A stretch of DNA of 64,000 bases from Clostridiales bacterium (lineage in GTDB: Bacteria > Bacillota > Clostridia > Peptostreptococcales > Anaerovoracaceae). This document shows, piece after piece, positions 25,904 through 34,197 of this stretch. The position numbers were made by a program, and so were the translations under genes. Where the stretch lies: the NCBI GenBank assembly GCA_015243575.1, contig CP042469.1:3314929-3378928 (forward strand), written 5' to 3'. The notes beneath the pieces are model-generated. The model was not told the DNA's origin. It saw only the letters and a program-made list of their open reading frames with translations, and did no database searches. How positions within the stretch are numbered: position 1 is the stretch's first letter; every line of letters starts with the position of its first letter.

Positions 25904-26320
25904 ATGGAGCAAGTCATCTTTTTATCTCAGCGCCAAAAGGAATCATTCCCAGCCTTGGTTCGTGACGCAATCTCTCTTATCGAAGTGAACTTCGCCTTTC
26001 TCTATGGGATTGATGAACTCGCAGACCAGCTGGAAGTGACTAAGCCGCATCTGATCCGCCTATTTACAGCAGCAACCGGGATCTCTCCCGGACAATATTT
26101 GATCCATATCCGCATGTACCACGCCCGCGGTATGCTGCTGTCCGGTGCTGATACCCCACTTGAAATCATCGCCGGGGCCTGCGGTTATTCCAATGCCAAT
26201 TATTTTTGCAAGGCCTTTAAAAAGCAGACAGGAATGCCTCCCTCTGAGTACAGAAAAGTTTTTGGCAGGGAATCCCAACATTCAGAGCCTGACCCTATTA
26301 TTCAAAAGCTGTACCTATAG
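25904..26320 (+). CDS. Small AraC-family transcriptional regulator
   Basis: A 138-residue protein that is almost only the AraC/XylS double helix-turn-helix: first helix pair LADQLEVTKPHLIRLFTAAT, second GYSNANYFCKAFKKQTGMPPSEYRKVF. No sensory domain is present, apart from about 30 N-terminal residues. The start is ATG 25904 with AGGA five bases upstream; a longer frame to 25811 lacks a ribosome site. It converges on the hydrogenase maturation protease gene, overlapping its 3' end by six bases. SoxS/MarA-like size suggests control by abundance. Its target could be the adjacent hydrogenase or ATPase genes. Confidence 0.87.
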   Translation: MEQVIFLSQRQKESFPALVRDAISLIEVNFAFLYGIDELADQLEVTKPHLIRLFTAATGISPGQYLIHIRMYHARGMLLSGADTPLEIIAGACGYSNANYFCKAFKKQTGMPPSEYRKVFGRESQHSEPDPIIQKLYL

Positions 26321-26800
26321 TAGATAGTTTTCAATATGCCCAGCTACCACATCAACGATGCGGGGAAACTTTTCCTTCATCACCTCAGACAGCCCGATTC
26401 GGCAGTTCACAGAGGCCGCTTCAATTCCGATCAATAGCCCTGCCCTTTCGCAGCCATAGGTTTTCATCGCTTGCAAGATGCTATAGTTATGCGCCATAGC
26501 AGCTTCCGCCACACCACGGAAAAATTCATCGTCCATTTGGAAAACGGAAACAGTTCCCGGCAGGTTTCCCGTATGCGCCGCATCGATGAGTATGATTCTT
26601 TCTGTCTCTTCCAGTACATCAAGGCAAAATTCCGTATCGGTCTCCCCCTCTTCCAGCCTAAGCATCGGAAAACTCTCTCTGTCTCGCAACTCTTTTACTA
26701 CGTAGTTGCCAATACCGTCATCCTCCATAAGCCGGTTCCCAATTCCCAGCACTGTTAAGGGCTTCATGGCACCGCTTTTCAGCGCAGCCTCATCTTCCAT
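26315..26800 (-). CDS. [NiFe]-hydrogenase maturation protease (HyaD/HybD family)
   Basis: A 161-residue endopeptidase that removes the C-terminal tail of the large subunit after nickel insertion. The core begins LTVLGIGNRLMEDDGIGNYV, with the Glu/Asp metal ligand in the first loop; ILIDAAHTG holds the second Asp, and AMAHNYSILQA the His. ATG 26800 is preferred because AGGAAGG lies six bases before it. GTG 26833, which overlaps the large-subunit stop as GTGA, and ATG 26767 are alternatives. It is the last gene of the hydrogenase operon. The other maturation factors (Hyp proteins) are not in this window. Confidence 0.87.
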   Translation of the reverse strand: MEDEAALKSGAMKPLTVLGIGNRLMEDDGIGNYVVKELRDRESFPMLRLEEGETDTEFCLDVLEETERIILIDAAHTGNLPGTVSVFQMDDEFFRGVAEAAMAHNYSILQAMKTYGCERAGLLIGIEAASVNCRIGLSEVMKEKFPRIVDVVAGHIENYLL

Positions 26801-26829
26801 GGCTCGCCTTCCTAATGCAGTCTCAATTT

Positions 26830-28254
26830 TCACGGCACCACCGTAATGAATTTCGGTTCCTTATTGGGATAGAATACATGGGTGGCGCAGGAAACGCAAG
26901 GGTCAAAGGATCGTATGATTCTTCCTATTTCAGAAGGACGGTCTTCGTCTGCCAGTTCGGTACCGATCAGTGCTCTCTCTGCAGTCCCCGGCGTGCCGTC
27001 ATTACCGTGAGAAGAAAGATTCCAGACCGATGGTGTAATGATCTGATAAAAGTCAAGCAAGCTATTTTCAATTTTGATCCAATGACCCAAGGCGCCCCTG
27101 GTTGTATCTGTCAGCCCTTGGCCTCTGGCTGCATTGGGTGTGAGATATGGCGCCTGTCCAGTGGGTCCAGGAATCATCTGATCAAGTAGAACCAAAAGGA
27201 TCTCGTGTATTTTCTTTGCTTCCATTACCCTTGCAATATATCGGTCCATGGTGGAAATTCCACGGCGATACTCGCCGCTGAGCCACTGCCTGGCAAGAGG
27301 TCCGCTCTCAAAGCTCAAGTTTTCCATTTTGGATGCTTTGATAAAAGAATAAGCACCTTCCTTATTTTGATCATCCATCGGTATTGTCTCAAAGGGCGTA
27401 TAGGTATCCAGAGAATCCGTGTACCACGAATAATCGATTTCCTCTGTAATTCTGCGAGGGTCAAGCGTTCGCACTGCGCCGCCGGCAGCCGCATCTACCG
27501 ATACGGAGGGTTCTACATACAGCGTACCCAGCTCCGGATAGAAATCAAAACATCCGAAACTCAAAAGATTTCCATAACCTGTCCCGTTCTCATAATAATC
27601 CGGATAATACCGTGCCAGGGTCCCCGCGTCTGGAATCATCACATTTTCTATGAAATCACCGATTTCCCTTAGAATTGATTGGCATTTTACAATGCTGTCT
27701 GCATTGATCGACGCAGTGGTCCCTCCCATGAAAATTCCATGATTATGCGGTGCTTTCCCTCCGAATAATGCCAGAAGCTGATGGGCAGATCTGCTAAGCG
27801 GCAGGGAGTCAAAGTAATGCTGGACGATCACATCATTCGTTTCCTTCGGCAGTCGAAAATCTCTGAAGTTGGTCTGATACAGCGGATAGTTTTCCGGCAT
27901 CTTTACGAAATCCGGCACTGTGAACTGGTAGAAATGTCTGATATGATTCTGCAAAAATTCGCAGCCATGCATAAAGTCTCTGACATACCGCCCCTGTATC
28001 GTGGGTTCTACACCAAATGCCTGTTCCAAGGCAATGGTTGCCGCTAGGCTGTGAGCAGTAGAGCAGATTCCGCAAATCCGTTCAGTATAATAGATAGCAT
28101 CCAGCGGTGCTCTGCCCTGCAGCATCATCTCAAACCCCCTGAACATCTGTCCTTTTGTTCTTGCATCAATAATACGTCTGTTTTCCACCGTAACTTCAAT
28201 TTCCATAAATCCGCTGATTCTTGTAATTGGGTTTAGAATTATTTTTTCACTCAT
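26830..28254 (-). CDS. [NiFe]-hydrogenase large subunit
   Basis: A 474-residue catalytic subunit that carries the Ni-Fe(CN)2CO site. The N-terminal L1 motif is ERICGICSTAHSLAA near residue 60 and the C-terminal L2 motif is DPCVSCATHVF near residue 452, giving the four Ni-binding Cys residues. A 14-residue tail after the final His (VFYPNKEPKFITVV) is the substrate of the adjacent protease. It overlaps the small-subunit gene by eight bases. The overall length is short compared with membrane-bound uptake enzymes (about 560-600 residues). It oxidises or produces H2; direction cannot be told from sequence. Confidence 0.95.
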   Translation of the reverse strand: MSEKIILNPITRISGFMEIEVTVENRRIIDARTKGQMFRGFEMMLQGRAPLDAIYYTERICGICSTAHSLAATIALEQAFGVEPTIQGRYVRDFMHGCEFLQNHIRHFYQFTVPDFVKMPENYPLYQTNFRDFRLPKETNDVIVQHYFDSLPLSRSAHQLLALFGGKAPHNHGIFMGGTTASINADSIVKCQSILREIGDFIENVMIPDAGTLARYYPDYYENGTGYGNLLSFGCFDFYPELGTLYVEPSVSVDAAAGGAVRTLDPRRITEEIDYSWYTDSLDTYTPFETIPMDDQNKEGAYSFIKASKMENLSFESGPLARQWLSGEYRRGISTMDRYIARVMEAKKIHEILLVLLDQMIPGPTGQAPYLTPNAARGQGLTDTTRGALGHWIKIENSLLDFYQIITPSVWNLSSHGNDGTPGTAERALIGTELADEDRPSEIGRIIRSFDPCVSCATHVFYPNKEPKFITVVP

Positions 28255-29089
28255 CCTCCAGCACCTCCACCAATTCTCCTTCCCTATCAGTCTCTAGTGT
28301 AAAGTACCGGACGAAGGGTTCCATTACATCAGGAAAACCAAACTGAGCGCAGCCGATACAGTTGGTGTTGGCTTGAACCGGCCAGTTGATCCGCTCATTC
28401 CATTTTCTGATAGGACAGTCAGTAGTCGTCATGGGTCCGCGACAGCCCAGCATGAACATGCAGGTGGGTTCTCCCAGCTGTGTAGCAAAAATGCCCTGAT
28501 CAAAATAGGATCGTCTCTCGCAGCGCCTATGAATGGAAGTCCCGTAAATAAACACAGGCCGTCCCTCTTCATCCAGCTGCGGCTCGCCAAAGTAAATCAA
28601 ATGGGCCAGTGTCCCAAGAAACCAGTCTGGATGACACGGACAACCCGGAAGCTGAATCACACGCCGCTGAAGAACTGACTGAATCCCCACACTCTCACTT
28701 GGATTCGGTCTTCCCGCTGAGACTCCGCCGTGGCTAGCACATGCCCCTACCGCAATCACATACCGTGCACGCTCCCCAAGCAGCTGTATCATTTCAAGAG
28801 CAGTGATTGACCTGCCCTGCCAGTTGCCCACAATCTGGTATCGTCCCCCGTTTTTCAACGGAACCGCTCCCTCCACCGCAAGGATAAACTCCTGATCCAT
28901 CAAGGCAAAAAGATGCTCCAAAGCTTCTTCTCCCTCAGCTGACATAAGGCTGTGCTCATACACAAGCTCAACCATTTCAGAAATCATATAGTCAAATCCC
29001 GGGTCCGCTCCATCCAGAAGCGAGATAATATTTCCAGAGCAGCCGTTCAGCTCCAGCCATACCATTTTCATACCGGATAAGCCGGCCAT
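28247..29089 (-). CDS. [NiFe]-hydrogenase small subunit with altered proximal cluster motif
   Basis: A 280-residue electron-transfer subunit without a twin-arginine signal, so the enzyme is cytoplasmic or on the inner face of the membrane. Distal-cluster ligands His/Cys (TSIHRRCER) and CMFMLGCRGP, and medial-cluster CPIRKWN and NCIGCAQFGFPD, are present. At the proximal cluster the usual C-x2-C reads CSGN: Cys17 is kept but position 20 is Asn. The other proximal ligands, GACASHGG and LPGCPCHPDW, are present, the latter with an extra Cys. GGTGAGG precedes the ATG, and the cytochrome-b5-like gene ends one base before it. Possible compensation by the extra Cys is inference. Confidence 0.93.
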   Translation of the reverse strand: MAGLSGMKMVWLELNGCSGNIISLLDGADPGFDYMISEMVELVYEHSLMSAEGEEALEHLFALMDQEFILAVEGAVPLKNGGRYQIVGNWQGRSITALEMIQLLGERARYVIAVGACASHGGVSAGRPNPSESVGIQSVLQRRVIQLPGCPCHPDWFLGTLAHLIYFGEPQLDEEGRPVFIYGTSIHRRCERRSYFDQGIFATQLGEPTCMFMLGCRGPMTTTDCPIRKWNERINWPVQANTNCIGCAQFGFPDVMEPFVRYFTLETDREGELVEVLEDE

Positions 29090-29090
29090 A

Positions 29091-29444
29091 TTACCTCACC
29101 AGCCTTCCCACGATGTTCAGGCGCTCTAATATGGCATGATTATGGCATCTCAGAGAGACTTCGGAAACATCGGTACCTGCAACCATATCATAGTGAAAAC
29201 CCTGTCCCCATGTGGAAAATCCCGTTACATCGTATACAATGCCGTTGACTGCAACGTAGGCAGGTCGCCCCTGCCGCCCATTATATTGTGCCAGCTCTTC
29301 TAGTGTGAAAATAGGAAGTCTCTCATAGACTCCACCTGGTTCAGACAATTCACGTTTCCCGTACAGTTCTAAGCCGCTTTGCTCATCATGATTCGGACCG
29401 CTTGCTTGACCCGTCTGTCTTCCCTTCGTCTCATCCCAATCCAT
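29091..29444 (-). CDS. Cytochrome-b5-like domain protein, first gene of hydrogenase operon
   Basis: A 117-residue soluble protein whose residues ~43-117 match the cytochrome b5-like heme/steroid-binding fold: FTLEELAQYNGRQGRPAYVA, VNGIVYDVTGFSTWGQG, FHYDMVAGTDVSEV and a C-terminal HNHAILERLNIVGRLVR. The HPGG heme motif of classic b5 is absent; His residues in GFHYDM and CHNH are the obvious candidates for heme ligands. The first ~40 residues are polar and probably unstructured. AGGGGGG precedes the ATG. Being one base ahead of the hydrogenase small subunit, it could be an electron partner. Heme binding needs direct proof. Confidence 0.85.
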   Translation of the reverse strand: MDWDETKGRQTGQASGPNHDEQSGLELYGKRELSEPGGVYERLPIFTLEELAQYNGRQGRPAYVAVNGIVYDVTGFSTWGQGFHYDMVAGTDVSEVSLRCHNHAILERLNIVGRLVR

Positions 29445-29644
29445 TACCGTCCCCCCTTTTACCCTATCTCATCTTATTATTTGCACGAAATGTTTATTCT
29501 CCAAATCTTGATCATTTATTGCATCCAATCGGGAATTCGCCATTTGCTGTCACATTTCCCTTAATTTCTTAGATTTTGTATGGTTTTCAAAACTCTGATA
29601 TGGTAATATATAGTCATCCCATCTTTTCAAGGAGGAGAATCCGG

Positions 29645-30829
29645 TTGAAAAAGATTAGCGGCTCTAGAATGATCTTCTTGTACATAACGATCGTAATTGT
29701 TTCCGTAGTATCCCTCATCTCCTCATTGTATCTTTACAACAGCGTTCAAAATCTGCTGGTGGAGGAACGAGGCCGGAAGGCGCTGGGGGTCTCCATTGCC
29801 GTGGCTAAGATTATCCAGCAGGATTATGCCTCATTCCGTAATCTTCTTGAGGTTGAAAACTACGAGGAAGGGAATTATGATGAATCCTATTATATAAAGA
29901 TGCAGCAAATTTTCCAGGAAATTAACGTACAGTCCAACGTCAAATTTGTCTATTGCGGCAAACGGATTTCCGATGAAGAAATGGTCTATCTGTTTGACGG
30001 AGAATCTCCCGGCAGTGTACTCTTTTCTCCCATCGGCTCTGAGGATGATCTGGATGCAGTGGAGAAGAAGACTTATGCAGAAAAAAAGCCAAATTATACT
30101 TCTATCGTAAAGGATTCTGACTGGGGAGAGCTTTTGACCGGCGTTGCCCCTATCCGTGACCCGTATACCGGAGAAGCCGTCGCCCATGTGGGCGTAGATG
30201 TCTCAGCAGAGCAAATCTACAGGTCACTTTCAGGCATCAAAAAACTGATTGTGATTAACGCCATTCTGTTTATCCTTATTACTTCACTGATCATCTACAA
30301 ATTACTTTCCATGAACCTTTTTTTCATGGAGAACGACTATCTGACCGGCTTACACAGCAAGGGGTTCGAAGAGCGTTTTCTTGACCAGCTCATAAAAAAA
30401 TCTACCATAAACGGGAAGTCCTTTCCGCTGATTATGATAGATTTCGATGATTTTAAACTCATTAATGATGAATACGGCCACCACTTCGGCGATTGTGTAT
30501 TAAAACAGGTAGCTGATATTCTTCAAATATGCACCCGATCTGTAGACTGCTGCGCCCGTTACGGCGGAGATGAATTTATCATTGTTTTGCCCGAAGCCAA
30601 TCTGGAGTATGCATCCTTTGTCTGTCAGTGGCTGCTGAAAGAGGTCTCAAAGCAGCGTATCAAGACCAAAGACGGATGTTCCGTCTCTGTTTCCGTCAGC
30701 ATGGGAGTCGCCCTATGGAAAAAAGGAATGACTTCAGAACAAATTCTTGAACACGCTGACAAAGCACTTTACCATTCGAAACGGACTGGTAAAGGAAGAA
30801 TGGTTATCTATAAAGAGGATTTGGAATGA
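29645..30829 (+). CDS. Membrane-anchored diguanylate cyclase (GGDEF)
   Basis: A 394-residue enzyme that makes cyclic di-GMP from two GTP. Two membrane helices (about residues 8-30 and 200-220) enclose a sensor domain of about 165 residues. The GGDEF domain follows: DYLTGLHSKGFEERF, IDFDDFKLINDEYGHHFGD, active site RYGGDEF and the inhibitory I-site RSVD five residues earlier. The start is TTG 29645, seven bases after AAGGAGGAG; a longer frame beginning at 29576 reads through that ribosome site and is unlikely. No EAL or HD-GYP partner is adjacent. Its 3' end overlaps the convergent PyrK-like gene by 22 bases. Confidence 0.93.
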   Translation: MKKISGSRMIFLYITIVIVSVVSLISSLYLYNSVQNLLVEERGRKALGVSIAVAKIIQQDYASFRNLLEVENYEEGNYDESYYIKMQQIFQEINVQSNVKFVYCGKRISDEEMVYLFDGESPGSVLFSPIGSEDDLDAVEKKTYAEKKPNYTSIVKDSDWGELLTGVAPIRDPYTGEAVAHVGVDVSAEQIYRSLSGIKKLIVINAILFILITSLIIYKLLSMNLFFMENDYLTGLHSKGFEERFLDQLIKKSTINGKSFPLIMIDFDDFKLINDEYGHHFGDCVLKQVADILQICTRSVDCCARYGGDEFIIVLPEANLEYASFVCQWLLKEVSKQRIKTKDGCSVSVSVSMGVALWKKGMTSEQILEHADKALYHSKRTGKGRMVIYKEDLE

Positions 30830-31809
30830 AATTGGCATTTGCACATTTTAATAGTTTTCCCGCCGGGAATATCCACCGTGCAGGAACCGCACAATCCTTC
30901 TCCGCAGCAGATATGGAAGTTGTTGCTCATGGCCAGATTGGCAGAGGGAAGAATCCTCTTTGTCAGAGCGCCCAGCTTCTCGATATAATAATCTGAGACC
31001 AAAAGGATCACATTATCGTAGCCTTTTACTCTCATCATTGATTCCATCACCTGCTCTGCCTCTTCATCAGCAAGTGCCATGTATTTAATTGTTCCAATTG
31101 CTGACTGTGCTTCATCGTCCATATAGTCGCTTACCAGTTCGTCGCTGATCTTCTCTGTGTCGATAATCATATCGATGTGATCTTTTGCCATAAGTGCTTG
31201 ATTAATCAAGATACCCGGCGCAATTCCGATCCCTTTTGCAATAATCAGTGTCTTCGTCTCCTTTTTTCGTTTTGCCAAGATTGCTGATAAGCCCTGAATT
31301 CCGTTACGGTACGGGCCTCTTACCAACAGCTTCTCTTCTTCTTGCATCAGCGCCTTTGTCTTTGTCGAAATCACCTTGATCGCAAGGTGTACATATCCTT
31401 GCTCTACATCTGATTTCATCACCGAAATTGGTATATCATAAAACCCGGAAGCACCGCGGGCTTTCACAAATAAATAGGATCCTGGTCTCCCGGCTTTCAT
31501 TGCGAAACCTTTGCCTACGTCAAGTACGTAGACAACCAAGTCCTCTTTATATAGCTTTTTACTGACAATCTTCGCTTCAAAATCCTGTCTCGGATTATTC
31601 ACCTTGCGATTTCCCTGTATAAATTCATTATAGATACATACCCCATGCCATTCGCAGTCACAGTAATGTTTCCCCTGCAGCCTGCTGCATACCAGACAAT
31701 CTCCCGTCACCGCAAGATAGCATGGGCAGTTTTCCGTTCCCGCATCGATACAATTCATTATATTTTGAGTTGGCACGGATTTGCTCGCATCTAAAGCACC
31801 GTAGCTCAT
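30808..31809 (-). CDS. PyrK-like FAD/Fe-S oxidoreductase with Cys-rich N-terminus
   Basis: A 333-residue protein related to the dihydroorotate dehydrogenase electron-transfer subunit. The first ~60 residues contain nine Cys (NCPCYLAVTGDCLVCSRLQG, HYCDCEWHGVC), enough for an extra Fe-S cluster. Residues ~70-165 are the FAD-binding barrel and 170-290 the NAD-binding domain (TLIIAKGIGIAPGILINQAL). The C-terminal [2Fe-2S] motif is CCGEGLCGSCTVD and a later CKC. It probably moves electrons between NAD(P)H and a partner. There is no pyrD or other dehydrogenase gene beside it, so the partner is unknown; the hydrogenase 1.7 kb away is one candidate. The ribosome site is weak. Confidence 0.85.
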   Translation of the reverse strand: MSYGALDASKSVPTQNIMNCIDAGTENCPCYLAVTGDCLVCSRLQGKHYCDCEWHGVCIYNEFIQGNRKVNNPRQDFEAKIVSKKLYKEDLVVYVLDVGKGFAMKAGRPGSYLFVKARGASGFYDIPISVMKSDVEQGYVHLAIKVISTKTKALMQEEEKLLVRGPYRNGIQGLSAILAKRKKETKTLIIAKGIGIAPGILINQALMAKDHIDMIIDTEKISDELVSDYMDDEAQSAIGTIKYMALADEEAEQVMESMMRVKGYDNVILLVSDYYIEKLGALTKRILPSANLAMSNNFHICCGEGLCGSCTVDIPGGKTIKMCKCQFHSKSSL

Positions 31810-31861
31810 TACACTGCCCCCATTTCAAATCCACTGATTTCAATTGAAATTGCCGCGCACT

Positions 31862-31925
31862 TAGGGAAGCTCTGATTTAATGGAATTTGCGCAGATGTAC
31901 GCATGGAATCAATCAGTGTTTCCTT
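31862..31925. repeat. Imperfect inverted repeat, possible small repetitive element
   Basis: The left arm starts AGGGAAGCTCTGATTTAATG and the right arm read on the minus strand starts AAGGAAACACTGATTGATTC, giving an imperfect ~28-bp inverted repeat around a short loop. The GAAGC-n-TGATTTAAT word also appears at 1961-1974. It lies in the 256-base gap between the PyrK-like gene and the carboxypeptidase. Confidence 0.4.
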
Positions 31926-31953
31926 ATAATAGTTTTCGCGGCATTAAATTGGA

Positions 31954-31976
31954 GGAACGGCGGAATCCGCCGTTCC
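31954..31976 (-). terminator. Strong GC-rich hairpin after the carboxypeptidase gene
   Basis: A perfect 10-bp stem (GGAACGGCGG / CCGCCGTTCC) with a three-base loop, about 90 bases past the carboxypeptidase stop. Neither strand continues with a clear T-tract, so it is a probable but not canonical terminator. Confidence 0.5.
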
Positions 31977-32065
31977 AGTACACTGTATTATGATATTGCG
32001 AGCCACTAGAAATTGCTACTTTTGATCAGACTTGAAATTGGATTGTTTGAAAATTACTCTGTCGT

Positions 32066-33148
32066 TTATTCCACATCCTCCATATAGTAGAGTGGCGTGG
32101 AATAGAGGTAAGTACCGTCTACATAAATTTTCAGTTCCCCGGCTTCCTGCCATCTTGATACAGGCGCCTTTGGTTTTTGAGGCAGAACATATTCGATGGA
32201 AATTTTGCTGTCAGAATCCTTTCTCACCGGACAGGTAATATCTTCCTTTGGTCCGATCAGCACGAAGTTCTTATCTCCGCCCTGAATTCCTACTGCTTTT
32301 AACGGGCGCTGTCCCGGAGCAATATTTGCAGTCACATACTGCGAGTATGCATAGTCCATGAGCTGATAGGTATCCTGAAACCAGTTCGGTGCATTCATCA
32401 CAACGCAGATCAATACCATACCGTCTCGCTCAGAGGATGCCACCAGAGTTCTTCCCGCAGCCTTGGTATACCCGATTTTGATCCCGTTTCCCCCGTCATA
32501 TTGGTATACAACCTTGTTCTTATTATAAAAATAGTTGTATTTTCCTTCCCCTCGATTGGTCTCCCAGCTCTTCGAAGCAGCAACTTTTCTAAATTCTTCA
32601 TTTTTCATAGCAGCCTGAGCTATGAGGGCCATATCTCTTGCAGTGGTATAGTGGTCAGGATCATGTAGGCCATTGGGATTTGCAAAATGGGTATTGGCAG
32701 CACCGAGTTCTTTCGCTCTGCGATTCATCATTTCAACAAACCCATCTTTGCTGCCTCCGATTTCCTCAGAAATTGCGATAGCCGCATCATTTCCTGAACG
32801 CAGCATCAGTCCGTAGACCAGATCCCGCAGTGCAATTTTTTCTCCCACCTCAAGATATATGGAAGATCCCTCCACGCCGGACGCATTGGGCGAAATCTTA
32901 ACCTTCTTATCCAAGTCTCCGTTTTCTATGGCAAGCAGCGCGGTCAGGATTTTGGTAATGCTGGCCGGATATGCCTTTTCATCTGCGTTTTTCTCATAAA
33001 GCACTTCTCCGGATTTCGCCTCAATCATGATCGCAGTCTGGGCTGAGATACCCGGCGGCTGCGGTGCCGAGACCTCTTGTTCCCCATAGGCCGGCATGCC
33101 GAAAGCGGAAATCAGGACGATCAGTACTACAATAATCATCTTCCTCAT
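32066..33148 (-). CDS. D-alanyl-D-alanine carboxypeptidase, PBP5/DacF family
   Basis: A 360-residue penicillin-binding protein with signal peptide (residues ~1-22, ending PAYGE). It should trim the terminal D-Ala of peptidoglycan stem peptides outside the membrane. The serine nucleophile motif is YPASITKIL near residue 63 and the second motif is SGNDAA near 118. The third motif, normally KTG, reads KIG in GIKIGYTKAAG, an unusual Thr-to-Ile change. The C-terminal ~100 residues match the PBP5 beta-rich domain. The ribosome site AAGGAGA precedes the ATG. No sporulation genes are visible beside it, so an assignment to DacF or DacA is left open. Confidence 0.9.
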   Translation of the reverse strand: MRKMIIVVLIVLISAFGMPAYGEQEVSAPQPPGISAQTAIMIEAKSGEVLYEKNADEKAYPASITKILTALLAIENGDLDKKVKISPNASGVEGSSIYLEVGEKIALRDLVYGLMLRSGNDAAIAISEEIGGSKDGFVEMMNRRAKELGAANTHFANPNGLHDPDHYTTARDMALIAQAAMKNEEFRKVAASKSWETNRGEGKYNYFYNKNKVVYQYDGGNGIKIGYTKAAGRTLVASSERDGMVLICVVMNAPNWFQDTYQLMDYAYSQYVTANIAPGQRPLKAVGIQGGDKNFVLIGPKEDITCPVRKDSDSKISIEYVLPQKPKAPVSRWQEAGELKIYVDGTYLYSTPLYYMEDVE

Positions 33149-33237
33149 AAAAAAATCTCCTTTGCATTATTTTTCGTAACGACAAAAGAGATATGCTTGG
33201 TAATATTATGTTGATGAAATTTTTGAACAATCACGCT

Positions 33238-33981
33238 TTATTCTTCAGGCTCTGCATATTTATATTTAATATGATTGCTATACCTTGGAATTTCTATCCG
33301 TTCATTTTTCTCTAAACGTACTTGCAGCCCGTATTGATTTTTCATCACATCAAGGATGCCCTTCCGAAGGGTAAGCAAAGACTCCATTGTATCGGGATTT
33401 CCGGTAGCTTTGATGATGTATGGTGGTGCGGTCGGCAACCTATTGATATAAATTGCATTGTTCACATAGTTAAACTCTGTTGTGGCAATAATCCGCTGCC
33501 CATTGATGGAAATAGCTTCCGCACCTGCACGTTTCAAATGATTCATAAGGTTCACCAGCAAGTCGTAGTCAAACAGTATCACACTTCCCCCTTCGGGGAT
33601 ATATTCACTCAGAATATCGAGCTCTTTTATATATTCGGGCTCTTTTATTGTTATCGTAATTCCCGGACCTTCTACATCATAGACTCCCGCACTCATTTTA
33701 TATGTTTCCAGCTCTGCCATTCTCGACTTTAAGACTAAATTTCCACTGATGATTTGTTCTTCCAGCTTCGTCATTTTGCTTTCGGCTTCCGCAAGCTTCT
33801 GCTTAGCCTGTTCTTTGTCCGTTCTAATGATGCTAAGCTGCTCTTCATACGCCTTTGCCACATGTATCGGGATAAGCCCTACTCCATCCGTATTTTGTAC
33901 CATATTAAGCTGCAGCGAAATGAGTATCCCTGCAAGGAAACAGGAGGCAAAGAGTACAATGCCGTTTAACTTCTTGAGCAT
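33238..33981 (-). CDS. DUF881-family membrane-anchored protein (YlxW/YlxX-like)
   Basis: A 247-residue protein with one N-terminal membrane helix (about residues 6-25), a coiled coil (about 40-85, EEQLSIIRTDKEQAKQKLAE and on) and the DUF881 domain, with GPGITITIKEP, LVNLMNHLKRAGAEAISING and PPYIIKATGNPDTMESLL. Homologues often lie near division genes in Bacillota and face the outside of the cell; their function is not settled. ATG 33981 is preferred, with GGTGAT as a weak ribosome site; ATG 34014 would add 11 residues with no site. It is upstream of the carboxypeptidase on the same strand, 89 bases away, suggesting a shared envelope role. Confidence 0.87.
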   Translation of the reverse strand: MLKKLNGIVLFASCFLAGILISLQLNMVQNTDGVGLIPIHVAKAYEEQLSIIRTDKEQAKQKLAEAESKMTKLEEQIISGNLVLKSRMAELETYKMSAGVYDVEGPGITITIKEPEYIKELDILSEYIPEGGSVILFDYDLLVNLMNHLKRAGAEAISINGQRIIATTEFNYVNNAIYINRLPTAPPYIIKATGNPDTMESLLTLRKGILDVMKNQYGLQVRLEKNERIEIPRYSNHIKYKYAEPEE

Positions 33982-34125
33982 CAGATTATCACCAACTTTA
34001 AATTTTAGTTTCATGTTTCATATACAATTTGAGTGCTTTTATAATTAGTCTAAAGAAATAAACCGTAAAAGCAATGAAAAAATGAAGATCAGACCGCATG
34101 TGATTACAAGGGGTCAATTTATAAA

Positions 34126-34159
34126 GAGCCTCTCACCAAAATCATCGGTGAAGAGGCTC
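34126..34159 (-). terminator. Terminator after the 57-residue membrane protein
   Basis: GAGCCTCTCACC (34126-34137) pairs with GGTGAAGAGGCTC (34147-34159) with one bulged base, loop of nine. On the minus strand it is followed by TTTATAAATT. It ends the transcript of the small protein at 34198. Confidence 0.75.
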
Positions 34160-34197
34160 CGACTGTAAAATTATGAAAGAAGGGCTCTGCATGCAGA

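Noticed and set aside
26830-26833. GTG 26833 as start of the hydrogenase maturation protease
   Set aside because: The GTGA overlap is attractive, but the ribosome site there is poor while ATG 26800 has AGGAAGG at six bases; kept only as an alternative.
29576-29644. Upstream TTG start for the diguanylate cyclase
   Set aside because: The longer frame translates through the AAGGAGGAG ribosome site, which instead serves TTG 29645.
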